In this document: positions 26,727-35,592 of the stretch, piece after piece | Position numbering within the stretch: the stretch's first letter is position 1 | Layout: every line of letters starts with the position of its first letter | Assembly: GCF_014190775.1 (NCBI RefSeq) | Contig: NZ_JACHVP010000003.1 | Coordinates: 372,001-436,000, forward strand | Reading direction: 5' to 3' | DNA: 64,000 nt | Origin: Leifsonia aquatica | GTDB lineage: Bacteria > Actinomycetota > Actinomycetes > Actinomycetales > Microbacteriaceae | Notes under the pieces: model-generated | Databases searched by the model: none | What the model was told of the DNA's origin: nothing | Seen by the model: only the letters and a program-made list of their open reading frames with translations | Program-made: the position numbers and the translations under genes

Positions 26727-27410
26727 GTGCCCGTCCCGACGAAAAGCAGCCCTGTGACAGGCAAGCGCGTGCTGCTGCGCGATGTCGTCCGCGACCAGCT
26801 GCGCGACGCAATCCTGGACGGGACGTTCCAGGCTGGCGAGGTGCTGCACGATGCGGAGCTGATGGAGTGGCTCGGCGTCTCCCGCACGCCGCTCCGGGAG
26901 GCGATCAACGATCTCGCTCGCATGGGGCTCATCGAGATGGAACCCAATCGCTACACCCGCGTGGTGAATCCGAAGCCCTCCGAGATGGTCATGGCCTTCC
27001 ACACCCTGGGGGTGCTGCACGGCGGGGCTGTCGCGCTGGGGCTGCTTCGGCTCTCGCCCGAGCGCCGGCGTGAGGTGGACGACCTGGCCACCCTGTGGAT
27101 GGCTGCCGTCCGTAAGCGTGACATGAGTGGTATCCGAGACTCGTTCAATGCCATCTTCGCGATCTGCGCCGAGGGCTCGGGCAACGCCATCTACCGCACG
27201 CTGCTCGGGGAGGAGACGTACGGGCTGCGGTACCTGACGATCATGGGCGTGCTCGCGCGGCTGATCGACGACAGGGGATGGACCGAACTCGAGAGTGCGG
27301 CCGGCCAGCTTCTCCGCGCGCTCGCGGCCGACGACGCCGAAGCGGCCCGGGTCGCGGTCGAACGCGCGCATCTGGGGTGGATCACGCCCGACGAGCACGA
27401 CGCGCGTTAG
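26727..27410 (+). CDS. GntR-family regulator (FadR/VanR-like)
   Basis: This 227-residue protein has an N-terminal GntR winged helix (LRDVVRDQLRDAILDGTF, then LGVSRTPLREAINDLARMG) and an all-helical FCD-like ligand domain. The GTG at 26727 is chosen because CTGGAG lies 7 bases upstream; an ATG at 26667 would lie in AT-rich sequence. It ends in a 4-base overlap with the convergent GntR gene. The target is unknown. Confidence 0.82.
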   Translation: MPVPTKSSPVTGKRVLLRDVVRDQLRDAILDGTFQAGEVLHDAELMEWLGVSRTPLREAINDLARMGLIEMEPNRYTRVVNPKPSEMVMAFHTLGVLHGGAVALGLLRLSPERRREVDDLATLWMAAVRKRDMSGIRDSFNAIFAICAEGSGNAIYRTLLGEETYGLRYLTIMGVLARLIDDRGWTELESAAGQLLRALAADDAEAARVAVERAHLGWITPDEHDAR

Positions 27411-28033
27411 CGGCACCACCTCCCGGCGACGTCGGTCGCGAGCGTCGAGAAGAAGAGGTTCACGCGGTGCCGGGCGGCCTCCACATCACCGGCGATGTCC
27501 GAGCCGAGTCGGCGCATCTCCCGCGCTCCGCCGGCCCGCTGAACGAGCTCGGGATGCGCGTGCAGCAGCCGGAGCGTGCGGAAGAGGACGAGCTCGGTCA
27601 GCTGCTCCATCAGAGGTGACCGGGCGTCCCGCATGACGAGGCGGATGATGGCCTCGAACTGGGCGACACCGTTGTCGTCGGTACGGTCGGCGAGGTCGAG
27701 CCGGTAGTCCAGCTCGAGCTCGAGTTCAGGGGTGATCCGATCCTCCTGGAGGCGAAGGTCGAGCGTGCTGTGCAGGATGCGGAGCGAGCGGACCGTATCG
27801 TCGTCGATGCGTTCGGACACTCGCGTATACCGGTTCGGCGAGGACTCGACGAGGCCGGCCCGGATCAGGCGCCCCAGTGCCTCCCTCACCGGCGTGCGCG
27901 AGACCCCGAATCGGTCCGCGAGGTGATCGACGTCGAGCTGGGTGCCGGGCGGGAAGGTGCCGTCGACGAGCTCATCGCAGAGGACGTCGAAGACGTCCTG
28001 GCTCAGAAGGCGTCGGTTCGCGAGGGGGGTCAA
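27407..28033 (-). CDS. GntR-family regulator (FadR/VanR-like)
   Basis: This 208-residue protein has a GntR winged helix (LCDELVDGTFPPGTQLDVDH, LADRFGVSRTPVREALGRLI) and a short FCD-like domain of about 130 residues. The stop overlaps the stop of the convergent GntR gene by four bases. The HTHs of the two are clearly related, suggesting an old duplication. The target is unknown. It may be linked to the adhesin gene upstream on the same strand, although terminator hairpins lie between them. Confidence 0.87.
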   Translation of the reverse strand: MTPLANRRLLSQDVFDVLCDELVDGTFPPGTQLDVDHLADRFGVSRTPVREALGRLIRAGLVESSPNRYTRVSERIDDDTVRSLRILHSTLDLRLQEDRITPELELELDYRLDLADRTDDNGVAQFEAIIRLVMRDARSPLMEQLTELVLFRTLRLLHAHPELVQRAGGAREMRRLGSDIAGDVEAARHRVNLFFSTLATDVAGRWCR

Positions 28034-28161
28034 GAGCGGCGCCTCCGGTCGTCGTGGCTGAGTCTGTATGCCGATGGCCGCACTCGCGTTGTCGCGGGTG
28101 CGGCCATCGGGTGGAGCCTGCCCATTTCTCGGAGGCGCTCCGTGTGGAGAGTTGAGGGGGT

Positions 28162-28192
28162 GGTGGGCGGACGCCGAGTGCGTCCGCCCACC
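28162..28192 (-). terminator. Terminator of the repeat adhesin gene
   Basis: A perfect 13-bp stem (28162-28174 with 28180-28192) with a CGAGT loop sits just after the adhesin stop. A second 13-bp hairpin follows at 28071-28110, so the two genes on this strand are probably separate units. Confidence 0.72.
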
Positions 28193-28201
28193 GGGGTGCT
28201 G

Positions 28202-30424
28202 CTAGTTGGTGCTGATGCTGCGGCGGCGGAGGATGCCGATGAAGGCACCGGCTGCGGCCAGGAGCGCCAGGGCGGCTCCGCCGGCGATCGCCGGGTCCAT
28301 CAGCGGGGTGGCCTCGTCCTCACTGACCACGACGATGGCGCCGAGGTCGGTGCTGACCGGGTCCGCACCGGGGGTGGTGTGGGTGATCGTGACGTTGTTC
28401 GGGCCCTGCGGGAGGCCGCTGATCGGGGCGGACCAGTTGCCGTCGCCGTCGACCTCGGCCGAACCGATGGTGTTGCCGTCCTTGTCGGTGATGACGACGG
28501 TGGTGCCGGGCTCGCCCTTACCGGTGAACACGTCGCCGTTCTTGACGTCGGTCGACTCGGTCAGGTTCGGGGTGAGGACCTCGAACTTGTTCACGGACTC
28601 GGTCATCTCGTAGGTGTTGTCGGCGAGCTGGATGGTGTCGCCGTCCTTCGTGACGATCTCGATCGTCAGGTCGGTGTCACCGTTGGCCGGAGCCGGGGAG
28701 AGCGTGGTCGACCAGGAGCCGTCCGCGCCGACCTCGACGCTGCCGAGGACGTTGCCGTCCTTGTCCTTGATGTTCACGATGTCGCCATCGATGCCGGTTC
28801 CGGAGAACACGGTGTCGGGGGTGATGACACCATCCTGGCCCGGGGTGGCCACGGTGCGGGCATCCTCGGATCCTTCCATGACCACGTTGGTGTCGGCCAC
28901 CTTGGTGCCGCCGACCTCGATGATCAGGTTGACGTCACCGTTCTTCGGGGCCGGGTCCAGGGTCAGCGACCACTGGCCGTCGTCACCGACGACACCCTCA
29001 GCGAGGATGTTGCCGTTGCCGTCCTTGATGACGACGGTCTCGCCCTTGCCACCGGTTCCGGTGAACACGGTGTCCGGGGTGATCGTGGCGCCGTCCTCGG
29101 GGCCGGAGTAGGCGGGGGCCTCGTCCGAGCCGGTCATCGTGATGGACGGGTTGGCGACCGTCTCGTCACCGATGGTGACGGTCAAATTGTGGTCGCCGTT
29201 GATCGGCGCCGGGTCGAGCTTCAGCGACCAGGTGCCGTCGGCACCGATCTCGGTCTGACCGAGGACGTTGCCCTGGTCGTCGGTGATGGTGACGGTCTCA
29301 CCCTTGGTGCCGGTTCCGGTGAACACGGTGTCGGGGGTGACGGTGTCGCCGGTCTTCGGGCCGGTGTAGGCGTTGGGCTCCTCGGAGCCGGTCATGACCA
29401 GGTTCGTGTCCGCGAGCTGCTCGGTGATCTCGTCCGCGCCGGTGATCTCGATGACGAGGTTCACGTCACCGTTGGTGGGGACCGGGTTCAGCGTGGTCGA
29501 CCAGTGGCCGTCCGGGCCGACGGTGGTGGTGCCGAGCACGGTGCCCGCGCCGTCCTTGATGACGACGGTCTCGCCCTTGGCTCCGGTTCCGGTGAACGCG
29601 GTGTCGGGGGTGATGGGCCCGGAGGTGGGGCCGGTGTAGGCACGCGCCTCATCCGACTGCGTCATCGTGTAGTTGCCGTCGGCCAGCGTGGTGGACTTGC
29701 CGTCGGTGTCGAGCGCGACGACCTTCAGCGCAACCGTTCCGTTGATCGGCGCCGGGTCAAGGGTCAGCGACCAGGTCTTGTCCGCACCAGCGGTCGCGGT
29801 GCCGATGGTCTTGCCGTCCTTGTCCAGGACGGTGATGACCGTGTTCTGCTCCGCCTCACCCGAGAAGACCGTACCGGGGGTGATCTCCGAATTCGGGAGC
29901 GGCGACGCCAACGACGGAGCGACCGTGACCGGAGCGGTCAAGGCATATCCCGCCTGGAAGTTTGTATCGCCAAAGTAGGCGCGCGGCTTATCCGTAGAGG
30001 GGCTCAAATTGAGGTTGGTCGACGCGTTCAGGAGTCCGAAGGTGTCCGCGCCCCACGACGTGCCCGTCCACATCTGAGAGGGAAGCGTGTCGTTGCAGGT
30101 GACGAACGTCGTGTAGCTACCGGTGGTTGCGGGCGACTGGATGCACTTCCCGTTGAACGAGATGGTTCCGGTGGCGCCCACTCCGGGGTACGTCCACAGT
30201 GGGATGGTTCCGTTGGCGACGCCCGCGGCGACGTTGCTGGACGTGCCCGTGGTTCCGTCTGCCTTGATGTAATACGTCGAGGAGACGAGCGGCCCGACGA
30301 CCATGCCCGCGTTGTCGGCCGCGCTGGCCGGTGCCGCGAAGGCGAGGCCGGCGGCGGTGAGGCCGAGAAGGGTGGCGCCGGCGACAGCGGCGCGCCCTGC
30401 TCTCTTCTTGAATGTGTTGTTCAC
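28202..30424 (-). CDS. Secreted surface protein with six Ig-like repeats
   Basis: This 740-residue protein starts with a signal peptide (RAAVAGATLLGLTAAGLAFA, cut near APASA). An N-terminal domain of unknown type with two cysteines is followed by six repeats of about 85 residues with the signature TPDTVFTGTG..GETV and DGxWSxxLxPxPxNGD, as in bacterial Ig-like folds. The C-terminus has PLMDPAIAGGAAL, a helix and RRRS, lacking a normal LPXTG; PLMDP may be an alternative signal or the helix a plain anchor. It likely serves adhesion. The repeats may recombine. Confidence 0.82.
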   Translation of the reverse strand: MNNTFKKRAGRAAVAGATLLGLTAAGLAFAAPASAADNAGMVVGPLVSSTYYIKADGTTGTSSNVAAGVANGTIPLWTYPGVGATGTISFNGKCIQSPATTGSYTTFVTCNDTLPSQMWTGTSWGADTFGLLNASTNLNLSPSTDKPRAYFGDTNFQAGYALTAPVTVAPSLASPLPNSEITPGTVFSGEAEQNTVITVLDKDGKTIGTATAGADKTWSLTLDPAPINGTVALKVVALDTDGKSTTLADGNYTMTQSDEARAYTGPTSGPITPDTAFTGTGAKGETVVIKDGAGTVLGTTTVGPDGHWSTTLNPVPTNGDVNLVIEITGADEITEQLADTNLVMTGSEEPNAYTGPKTGDTVTPDTVFTGTGTKGETVTITDDQGNVLGQTEIGADGTWSLKLDPAPINGDHNLTVTIGDETVANPSITMTGSDEAPAYSGPEDGATITPDTVFTGTGGKGETVVIKDGNGNILAEGVVGDDGQWSLTLDPAPKNGDVNLIIEVGGTKVADTNVVMEGSEDARTVATPGQDGVITPDTVFSGTGIDGDIVNIKDKDGNVLGSVEVGADGSWSTTLSPAPANGDTDLTIEIVTKDGDTIQLADNTYEMTESVNKFEVLTPNLTESTDVKNGDVFTGKGEPGTTVVITDKDGNTIGSAEVDGDGNWSAPISGLPQGPNNVTITHTTPGADPVSTDLGAIVVVSEDEATPLMDPAIAGGAALALLAAAGAFIGILRRRSISTN

Positions 30425-30756
30425 GGTGAACTTTCTTCTTCGGGTTGTGTCCGGCTCGTGGGCCGGACGTGGGAATCGCGAGCTCTAGGACGGCGCGCTC
30501 GCGTGCGCGGCGGGGCGATCGCGTTGCAGGTGTTCGCCTCGGGTTGACGTCGTCTCGGGCGAGGCTCGATTCGATCCTCGGCGGCGACAAGAAAAGCTAA
30601 CCATTGCGCAAAGCCAACATTTCAGCATGCCAATGCACATTCCGTAGTCGTGGAACGTTGATTACGCAGCCGCGGAAAAAGTCCAGTAGGCGAGACCCGG
30701 GGAACTCAGCAGTTCGACGAGCGTGTCAGCCGTCGGCCCAGACCGGCCGAGCCGCG
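30425..30756. other. 332-bp non-coding region
   Basis: The part next to the adhesin start is its promoter and leader, AT-rich and with GAAGAAAG-like purine stretches on the coding strand. The rest, to the MarR stop, holds AT-rich sequence but no convincing ORF, RNA or repeat. Confidence 0.6.
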
Positions 30757-31281
30757 TCAGCGTCGGGCGCGTCCCGGCGGCGGAGTGTCGATGCGGTCCA
30801 CCGCATCCCGGAGCCGGTCGATGAAGGCGACCACGGTGTCCGCCTCGGCGTCCGACAACGAGGCGGCGACCTCCACGAGCTCTTCGCGCACGTCGCCGAG
30901 GATGGCCTTCTGGGCGTCGTCGGTCGGGGTGGTCGGCTCGATGATCAGGGCCCGCCGGTCGAACGGGCTCGGGATGCGGCGCACGTGGCCCGCCTTCTCG
31001 AGTCGGTCGAGCAGGACGGTGATGGAGGAGCTCTGCACGCCGAGGTACTCCCCGAGCTCGCGCGGTCCGACGCTCACGCCGCGCTCTCGCGCGCGCAGCA
31101 GGTAGCGCAGCGCGGAGATGTCGTTCTCGCTCATTCGCATCGCGTGTTCGGAGCGGCGCTGGAGGGCCGTTTCGGCCGCGCCGTACGCGCGGATGGCCTC
31201 GAGCACGCCGACGGCACGCTCCCGATCCATGTCCGGACCGCGCCGGTTGTGAGGCGTCGAACTGCGCTCGCCCGTCGTCAT
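30757..31281 (-). CDS. MarR-family regulator
   Basis: This 174-residue regulator has a MarR winged helix (VGPRELGEYLGVQSSSITVLLDRLEKAG, then the wing arginines SPFDRRALII) flanked by dimer helices. It is in an apparent operon 36 bp after the DUF7882 gene on the same strand. TAACTAG/CTAGTTA dyads in the region at 31612-31750 could be its sites. Confidence 0.88.
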   Translation of the reverse strand: MTTGERSSTPHNRRGPDMDRERAVGVLEAIRAYGAAETALQRRSEHAMRMSENDISALRYLLRARERGVSVGPRELGEYLGVQSSSITVLLDRLEKAGHVRRIPSPFDRRALIIEPTTPTDDAQKAILGDVREELVEVAASLSDAEADTVVAFIDRLRDAVDRIDTPPPGRARR

Positions 31282-31317
31282 GGCAACGATGATAGACCAG
31301 CCGGCCAGCCGGTTCGG

Positions 31318-31599
31318 CTATCCGGGCAGCACCACTCCGCTCGCCCGCGTGGTCATGTCCATGAGCTCATCGAGCCAGGCCTGATCGAGCCGGCCGACGT
31401 GTTCGGCGCCCACTTCGTACCGCAACGGGATGGCGTTGTCGATCCAGACGGAGGTGCGCGTGTCCTTCTCGCCCCGGGTCGGCCAGCTCAGGAGGAAGGG
31501 CTCCCGGCGGCGCAGTTTCACCGTGACGACGGCCAGGATGTGCGCGACGGTGCGGTCGTCGAACTCGTATGACTCCCCGTCGTAGACGAGCGCGCCCAT
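31318..31599 (-). CDS. DUF7882-type small protein
   Basis: This 93-residue protein has the pattern MGALVYDGESYEFDDRTVAH, a KLRR.EPF.LSW core and a helical tail. Such proteins are typical of Microbacteriaceae and are often wrongly labelled ATP-dependent DNA ligase; it has no ligase motif. It precedes the MarR gene in a likely operon. Confidence 0.75.
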   Translation of the reverse strand: MGALVYDGESYEFDDRTVAHILAVVTVKLRRREPFLLSWPTRGEKDTRTSVWIDNAIPLRYEVGAEHVGRLDQAWLDELMDMTTRASGVVLPG

Positions 31600-31775
31600 C
31601 TCTGTCCTTTCGCTCGATAACTAGCCGATCTAGCTTTCCAAAGGATGGAAAACATTGCGGCCGACATAAGTAAATACCATCCCGAAACAGGCCGATCAAC
31701 CCCTCCGGTGAAAGTTGCCTCGGCGCCTGTTTATCTCGATGATCTAGTTACTTGTCCAGTGAGAAGGAGCGCCCG

Positions 31776-32099
31776 ATGAGCAGTGCAGTCGAGGAGACGT
31801 CCCGCGTCGCATGGCGCACGCCCGTCGACGGGCTCTGGGTCGCAGAGACTCCCGACGACTACCTCGGCATGGTGGACCGCTCGAACGACGGCTTCGTCGC
31901 GACGGGCGCCACCGGCCAGGACCTCGGCGTCTTCCCGACGCTGCAGGGCGCGCAGGTGGCCGTCTACACGCGGTGGTTCCGGGGCGACGAGTCGTCCTCG
32001 TCCGGTCGCTGGGCTCTCCCGGTGGCCTCGGCGACCGCGGTCGCCGTCGCGATCCCCGCGCTCATCGTCGGAGTCGCCGCGGCGGCCACTCTCATCTGA
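31776..32099 (+). CDS. Small protein with C-terminal membrane helix
   Basis: This 107-residue protein has a soluble N-terminal part of about 75 residues (WVAETPDDYLGMVDRSNDGF) and one C-terminal helix with few flanking charges. GAAGGAG lies 8 bases before the ATG at 31776. It starts a small unit with the next membrane gene. No function is known. Confidence 0.7.
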   Translation: MSSAVEETSRVAWRTPVDGLWVAETPDDYLGMVDRSNDGFVATGATGQDLGVFPTLQGAQVAVYTRWFRGDESSSSGRWALPVASATAVAVAIPALIVGVAAAATLI

Positions 32100-32152
32100 C
32101 CGTCCGCGTCAGACCCTCACGCATCAGACCCCCGAAGAAAGAAGGCACACCC

Positions 32153-32308
32153 ATGCTCGCACTCATCATCGTCCTCCTCGTGATCTGGGCCGTCCTCGCC
32201 GTCCTCGGCTTCGCGGTCAAGGGCCTTCTCTGGCTCGCGATCCTCGGCCTCGTGTTCTTCGTGATCACCGCGATCGTCGGCTGGCTCCGCCGCGGGAGCA
32301 AGGCCTGA
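32153..32308 (+). CDS. Small hydrophobic membrane protein
   Basis: This 51-residue protein has two membrane helices and the tail GWLRRGSKA. GAAAGAAGG lies upstream of the ATG. It lies 53 bp after the previous gene and before a strong terminator, so the two are probably co-transcribed. Function unknown. Confidence 0.65.
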   Translation: MLALIIVLLVIWAVLAVLGFAVKGLLWLAILGLVFFVITAIVGWLRRGSKA

Positions 32309-32328
32309 CACCACCTCGAGCCTGATCC

Positions 32329-32364
32329 GACGAGGGCGCCGCGGGAGACCGCGGCGCCCTCGTC
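32329..32364. terminator. Terminator hairpin between convergent genes
   Basis: A perfect 16-bp stem (32329-32344 with 32349-32364) with a GAGA loop sits between the small membrane gene and the sialidase stop at 32370. It likely stops transcription from both sides. Confidence 0.78.
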
Positions 32365-32369
32365 GTGTG

Positions 32370-34388
32370 TCAGGAGACGCGCACGGGTGCTCCCAGGATG
32401 CGGCTGCTCCCCGTCACCGCGCCGGCCGTCACGGTCCACGTGGTGTCCGGCACGAAGTAGCCCTGCGCCGCCTCCGCCGCGGTGACCGTGTGGAGGGGGG
32501 TCGAGCACACATAGGACGCTCCCGCCGCGAGAGCGGTGTACCGGCAGTTCCCGGTGCCGCTCGGCACGAAGGGCGCGAGGTTGCCCGCGGTCGGCACCAC
32601 GTTCGCGGTGGACGTTCCCGTGTTCGTCACCCGGAACGTGTACGCGACTTGGTCGCCGACCGCGTACGGGGAGGTCGCGACGTTCCGCTCACCGTCGGAG
32701 TCGGCGCCCGCGATCACCACGGACGCGAGAGTCGTCGTCCCCGAGGAGACACCGCCGGTCAGTGCCAGCGGCAGCCCGAGTACACGGGTGGCGGCGACGG
32801 AGTCACCGGTGCTCGTCCACGTGGTGTCCGGCACGACGTACCCCTGGGATGCCTCGGCCGCCGTCACCGTGTGGCGCGGGGTCGAGCAGGTGTAGGACGC
32901 GCCTGCGGCGAGGCCGGTGTAGCGGCAGTTCCCGGCACCGGCCGGGACGAGCGGGGTGAAGTTCCCGCTGGTCGGGGTGACGGTCGACGCTCCTCCGCCC
33001 TGGTTGCGCACGGTGAACGCGTACGGGACGACGTCGCCGGCTGCGTAGGGCGAGGCGCTCAGGTCGCGGGAGGTGTCGGTCCGGCCGCCCGAGATCGTCA
33101 GCGACGCCAACCCCGTCACGCTGTCGCAGGCCGCGCCGAGCCAGGCGTCGTCGAAGCGTGCGAGGGTCATCGCGGTGAAGGAGCTGTTCTCGTAGAGCAC
33201 GCCGAACCATCCCGGGGCCATGCGGGTCGCCGTCGAGTATCCGGAGTACCCGGCGTTGATCTGCCGCGCGTACGGCCAGGTCGCACCGTCATCGCACGAG
33301 ACCCGGGCCGTCAGATTCGAGCGGGCCGATTGCGAGGCCGTGTTGGTGAAGAGCAGCACCTTCGCCTCGGGAGAGCCGGCGGGTGCGTCCGGGTAGACGC
33401 GGGTGATCGACGCATTGTTCGTGGGGTCGGGTAGCTCGGTGTCCTGGCTGACCGGGCCATAGGTCTGGCCGCCGTCCGACGAGATCGCGACCTTGCGATA
33501 GCCGCCTCCGGCGTTGTCGCGCGAGTTCAGGAGCACTCGGCCGTCCGAGAGCTCGACCACCTTGTTCTCGTCCATCCGGGTCCCGACGAACGCGCCCCGC
33601 TGCCAGGTGGCGCCGTGGTCGTCGGAGTAGACGCTGTAGGCCTGGATGGCGTTCGTGCCGTCGGCCTGCCGCACATCTCCGGCGAACTGCTGGATGAGCC
33701 GGCCGGCGTGGGCGCCGTACCGCAACTGGATGCCCTCACCCGAGGTCGCGAACATGCTGCGCACGTCGCCGGCGACCGGGGCCGTGGTGCTCGCGCCCGG
33801 CTTCACGACCGTGGTGATCAGCCGCGGGGCGCCCCACGTCACGCCCGCATCCGATGACTCGGACACCTGCGCGCTGATGACCTGGCGGTTCGCGTCGTCG
33901 TTGCCGAACGCGCTGCCGCCGAACCCCTGGTCCTTGGAGTAGACGGAGAAGAGGAAGACCTTCCCGGCGACGGCGTCGTAGACCAGGCTCGGGTCGCTGT
34001 ACCCGCTCTTCGGGGACGACGTCACCCCGGCGCGCACGGTGGTCAGTGCTCCCCAGGTCTGGCCACCGTCCGTGCTGCGCCGCAGGACGATCGAGTTGGG
34101 GTTGGGGGAGTCGGCGGCACTGCCGGGCCGGCCGTCCCAAGCGGCGAGGACGACACCGCCGCCGAGGGAGGCGAGGGCCGGGATGCGGTAGTTGGCGTAC
34201 GGCGACGCGGGGGCACCGGAGATGTCCACGGTGCTGAATGAGCCGGGCGGGTCGGCGGGCGCCGCGGTTGCCGGCGCCGCCGGTGCGGCGAGAGCGGCTG
34301 CGGTGACGAGTGCGATCAGGCCGGCGGCGACGGTCCCCGCTCGAGATCGTCGACGGAGAGGGGCTCCGGTGGTGGGGCGTGGTGACAT
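32370..34388 (-). CDS. Exported sialidase, GH33, with C-terminal repeat domains
   Basis: This 672-residue enzyme releases terminal sialic acid outside the cell. A signal peptide with LRRRSRAG and a long h-region is compatible with Tat or Sec. The propeller has YRIP (67-70), four Asp boxes (STDGGQTW 105, SSDAGVTW 178, SDDHGATW 255, SSDGGQTY 303) and the acidic stretch DENKVVEL with Arg290 in LLNSRDN. GYSGYS carries the likely nucleophile Tyr. Two related beta-sandwich repeats (about 440-560 and 560-672) follow. It is last of a tatA-tatC-sialidase unit and probably controlled by the operator at 35552. Confidence 0.93.
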   Translation of the reverse strand: MSPRPTTGAPLRRRSRAGTVAAGLIALVTAAALAAPAAPATAAPADPPGSFSTVDISGAPASPYANYRIPALASLGGGVVLAAWDGRPGSAADSPNPNSIVLRRSTDGGQTWGALTTVRAGVTSSPKSGYSDPSLVYDAVAGKVFLFSVYSKDQGFGGSAFGNDDANRQVISAQVSESSDAGVTWGAPRLITTVVKPGASTTAPVAGDVRSMFATSGEGIQLRYGAHAGRLIQQFAGDVRQADGTNAIQAYSVYSDDHGATWQRGAFVGTRMDENKVVELSDGRVLLNSRDNAGGGYRKVAISSDGGQTYGPVSQDTELPDPTNNASITRVYPDAPAGSPEAKVLLFTNTASQSARSNLTARVSCDDGATWPYARQINAGYSGYSTATRMAPGWFGVLYENSSFTAMTLARFDDAWLGAACDSVTGLASLTISGGRTDTSRDLSASPYAAGDVVPYAFTVRNQGGGASTVTPTSGNFTPLVPAGAGNCRYTGLAAGASYTCSTPRHTVTAAEASQGYVVPDTTWTSTGDSVAATRVLGLPLALTGGVSSGTTTLASVVIAGADSDGERNVATSPYAVGDQVAYTFRVTNTGTSTANVVPTAGNLAPFVPSGTGNCRYTALAAGASYVCSTPLHTVTAAEAAQGYFVPDTTWTVTAGAVTGSSRILGAPVRVS

Positions 34389-34464
34389 GACGTTCCTTCC
34401 TTCCAGTGGTGCACGACGGTGTGTCCGGGTGGGGTGCTAGGCGTGTCGGTGCCGCGTGAGCGGA

Positions 34465-35292
34465 TCAGGGGAGCGGCAGCTCCGTGGGGGAGGCGGCGAG
34501 AAGTGCGGCCGCGCGCCGGTCGGTGCGGAGATCGTGCAGGGCGGCGACACCGGCCGCCGCGAAGTAGAGCGCGACCATCGGCACGGCGAGCACGAACATC
34601 GAGAGCACGTCGGCGGCGGGAGTCGCGATGGCCGTGAAGAGGGCGATCGCGATGATCGCCACGCGCCAGGAGCGCAGGATCGTCTTCGCGCGCAGCACGC
34701 CGACGAAATTGAGGAGCACCACGGCGACCGGGAGGACGAAGGCGATCCCGACCGCCAGGACGAGTTTGAGCACGAAGTCGAAGTAGGTCTTCGCCTGCAC
34801 GATCGCCGCATCCTGCTCCGGCGCGAAGCCGGTAAGGACGCCGACCATGTGCGGCAGCACGAACCACCCGGCGGCGCACCCGACGAGGAAGAGCGGCACT
34901 GCGGTGAAGAAGAACCCGAACCCGTAGAGGCGCTCGCGGCGGGACAGCGCCGGGACGAGGAAGGCCCAGATCTGGAAGAGCCAGACCGGGCTCGAGACGA
35001 TCACCCCGACGGTGATCGCGACCTGCATGCGCAGGTCGAACGCTCCGGTGATCGTGTCGTAGTTGAGCTCGGCCATCCGGTGCTGCGTGTCGGCGATCTG
35101 CTCGATCGGCACGCGCAGCGCGTCGAGCACGGGCGCGGCCAGGAACCAGCCGGCGACCGCGCCGGCCAGCAGCGCCGCGGCGGAGCGGAAGAGCCGGCGA
35201 CGCAGCTCGGCGAGGTGGCCGGCGATCGGCATGCGCCCCTCGGGCGCCCGGCGACGCCGCCGGGTGGGAGCGGATGGCGCGCCGGCCGTCAT
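34465..35292 (-). CDS. tatC: Twin-arginine translocase subunit TatC
   Basis: This 275-residue protein with six membrane helices is the receptor of the Tat system, which exports folded proteins. It has HLAELRRRLFRSA near the N-terminus and the conserved FDLRMQVAITVGVIVSSPVW region. The ATG is coupled to the tatA stop by ATGA. It forms an operon with tatA and the sialidase rather than the helicase/proteasome-side location usual for the housekeeping copy. Confidence 0.93.
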   Translation of the reverse strand: MTAGAPSAPTRRRRRAPEGRMPIAGHLAELRRRLFRSAAALLAGAVAGWFLAAPVLDALRVPIEQIADTQHRMAELNYDTITGAFDLRMQVAITVGVIVSSPVWLFQIWAFLVPALSRRERLYGFGFFFTAVPLFLVGCAAGWFVLPHMVGVLTGFAPEQDAAIVQAKTYFDFVLKLVLAVGIAFVLPVAVVLLNFVGVLRAKTILRSWRVAIIAIALFTAIATPAADVLSMFVLAVPMVALYFAAAGVAALHDLRTDRRAAALLAASPTELPLP

Positions 35293-35489
35293 CACCGCTC
35301 CGAGGCGGCCGGTGCCGGCGTCTCGGGAGTCTCGTCGCGGCCACCCAGCTCCGGCTTCACCTCGTTCTTGAAGATGCGCATCGACTGGCCGAGGCTCTTC
35401 GCCAGGGCGGGGATCTTCGGGGCGCCGAACAGCAGAAGGATGATGGCGACGATGATCAGGGCATGCCACCCGTTGAGGTTCGCGAACAT
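35292..35489 (-). CDS. tatA: Twin-arginine translocase subunit TatA
   Basis: This 65-residue protein has one N-terminal helix (WHALIIVAIILLLFGAPKIP), the FG hinge and an amphipathic helix followed by an acidic/Pro tail: a standard TatA. It forms the transport pore with TatC, is the first gene of the leftward unit, and is divergent from tatB. Confidence 0.9.
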   Translation of the reverse strand: MFANLNGWHALIIVAIILLLFGAPKIPALAKSLGQSMRIFKNEVKPELGGRDETPETPAPAASER

Positions 35490-35551
35490 CGGAAGAGGCC
35501 TTTCTCTGCGTGGTCCACGGCGACTGCCGTGCGGCACACTCAAGCACATAT

Positions 35552-35565
35552 GACGTCTGATGTCC
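35552..35565. promoter_or_regulatory. Operator-like site shared with the sialic-acid importer promoter
   Basis: The sequence GACGTCTGATGTCC occurs here and, reversed, at 43203-43216, in the region between the FadR-type regulator and the importer. It consists of two GACRTC half-sites around one base. It overlaps the predicted -35 of tatB (35557-35562; TACGGT -10 at 35580-35585) and lies 63 bp before tatA. This suggests control of both divergent units by the regulator at 42422. Confidence 0.7.
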
Positions 35566-35592
35566 AATGGATTCTGTGCTACGGTCGCTCCC

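Noticed and set aside
31318-31599. ATP-dependent DNA ligase label for the 93-residue protein
   Set aside because: It has no KxDG or other ligase motif and is far too short; DUF7882-type is a better call.
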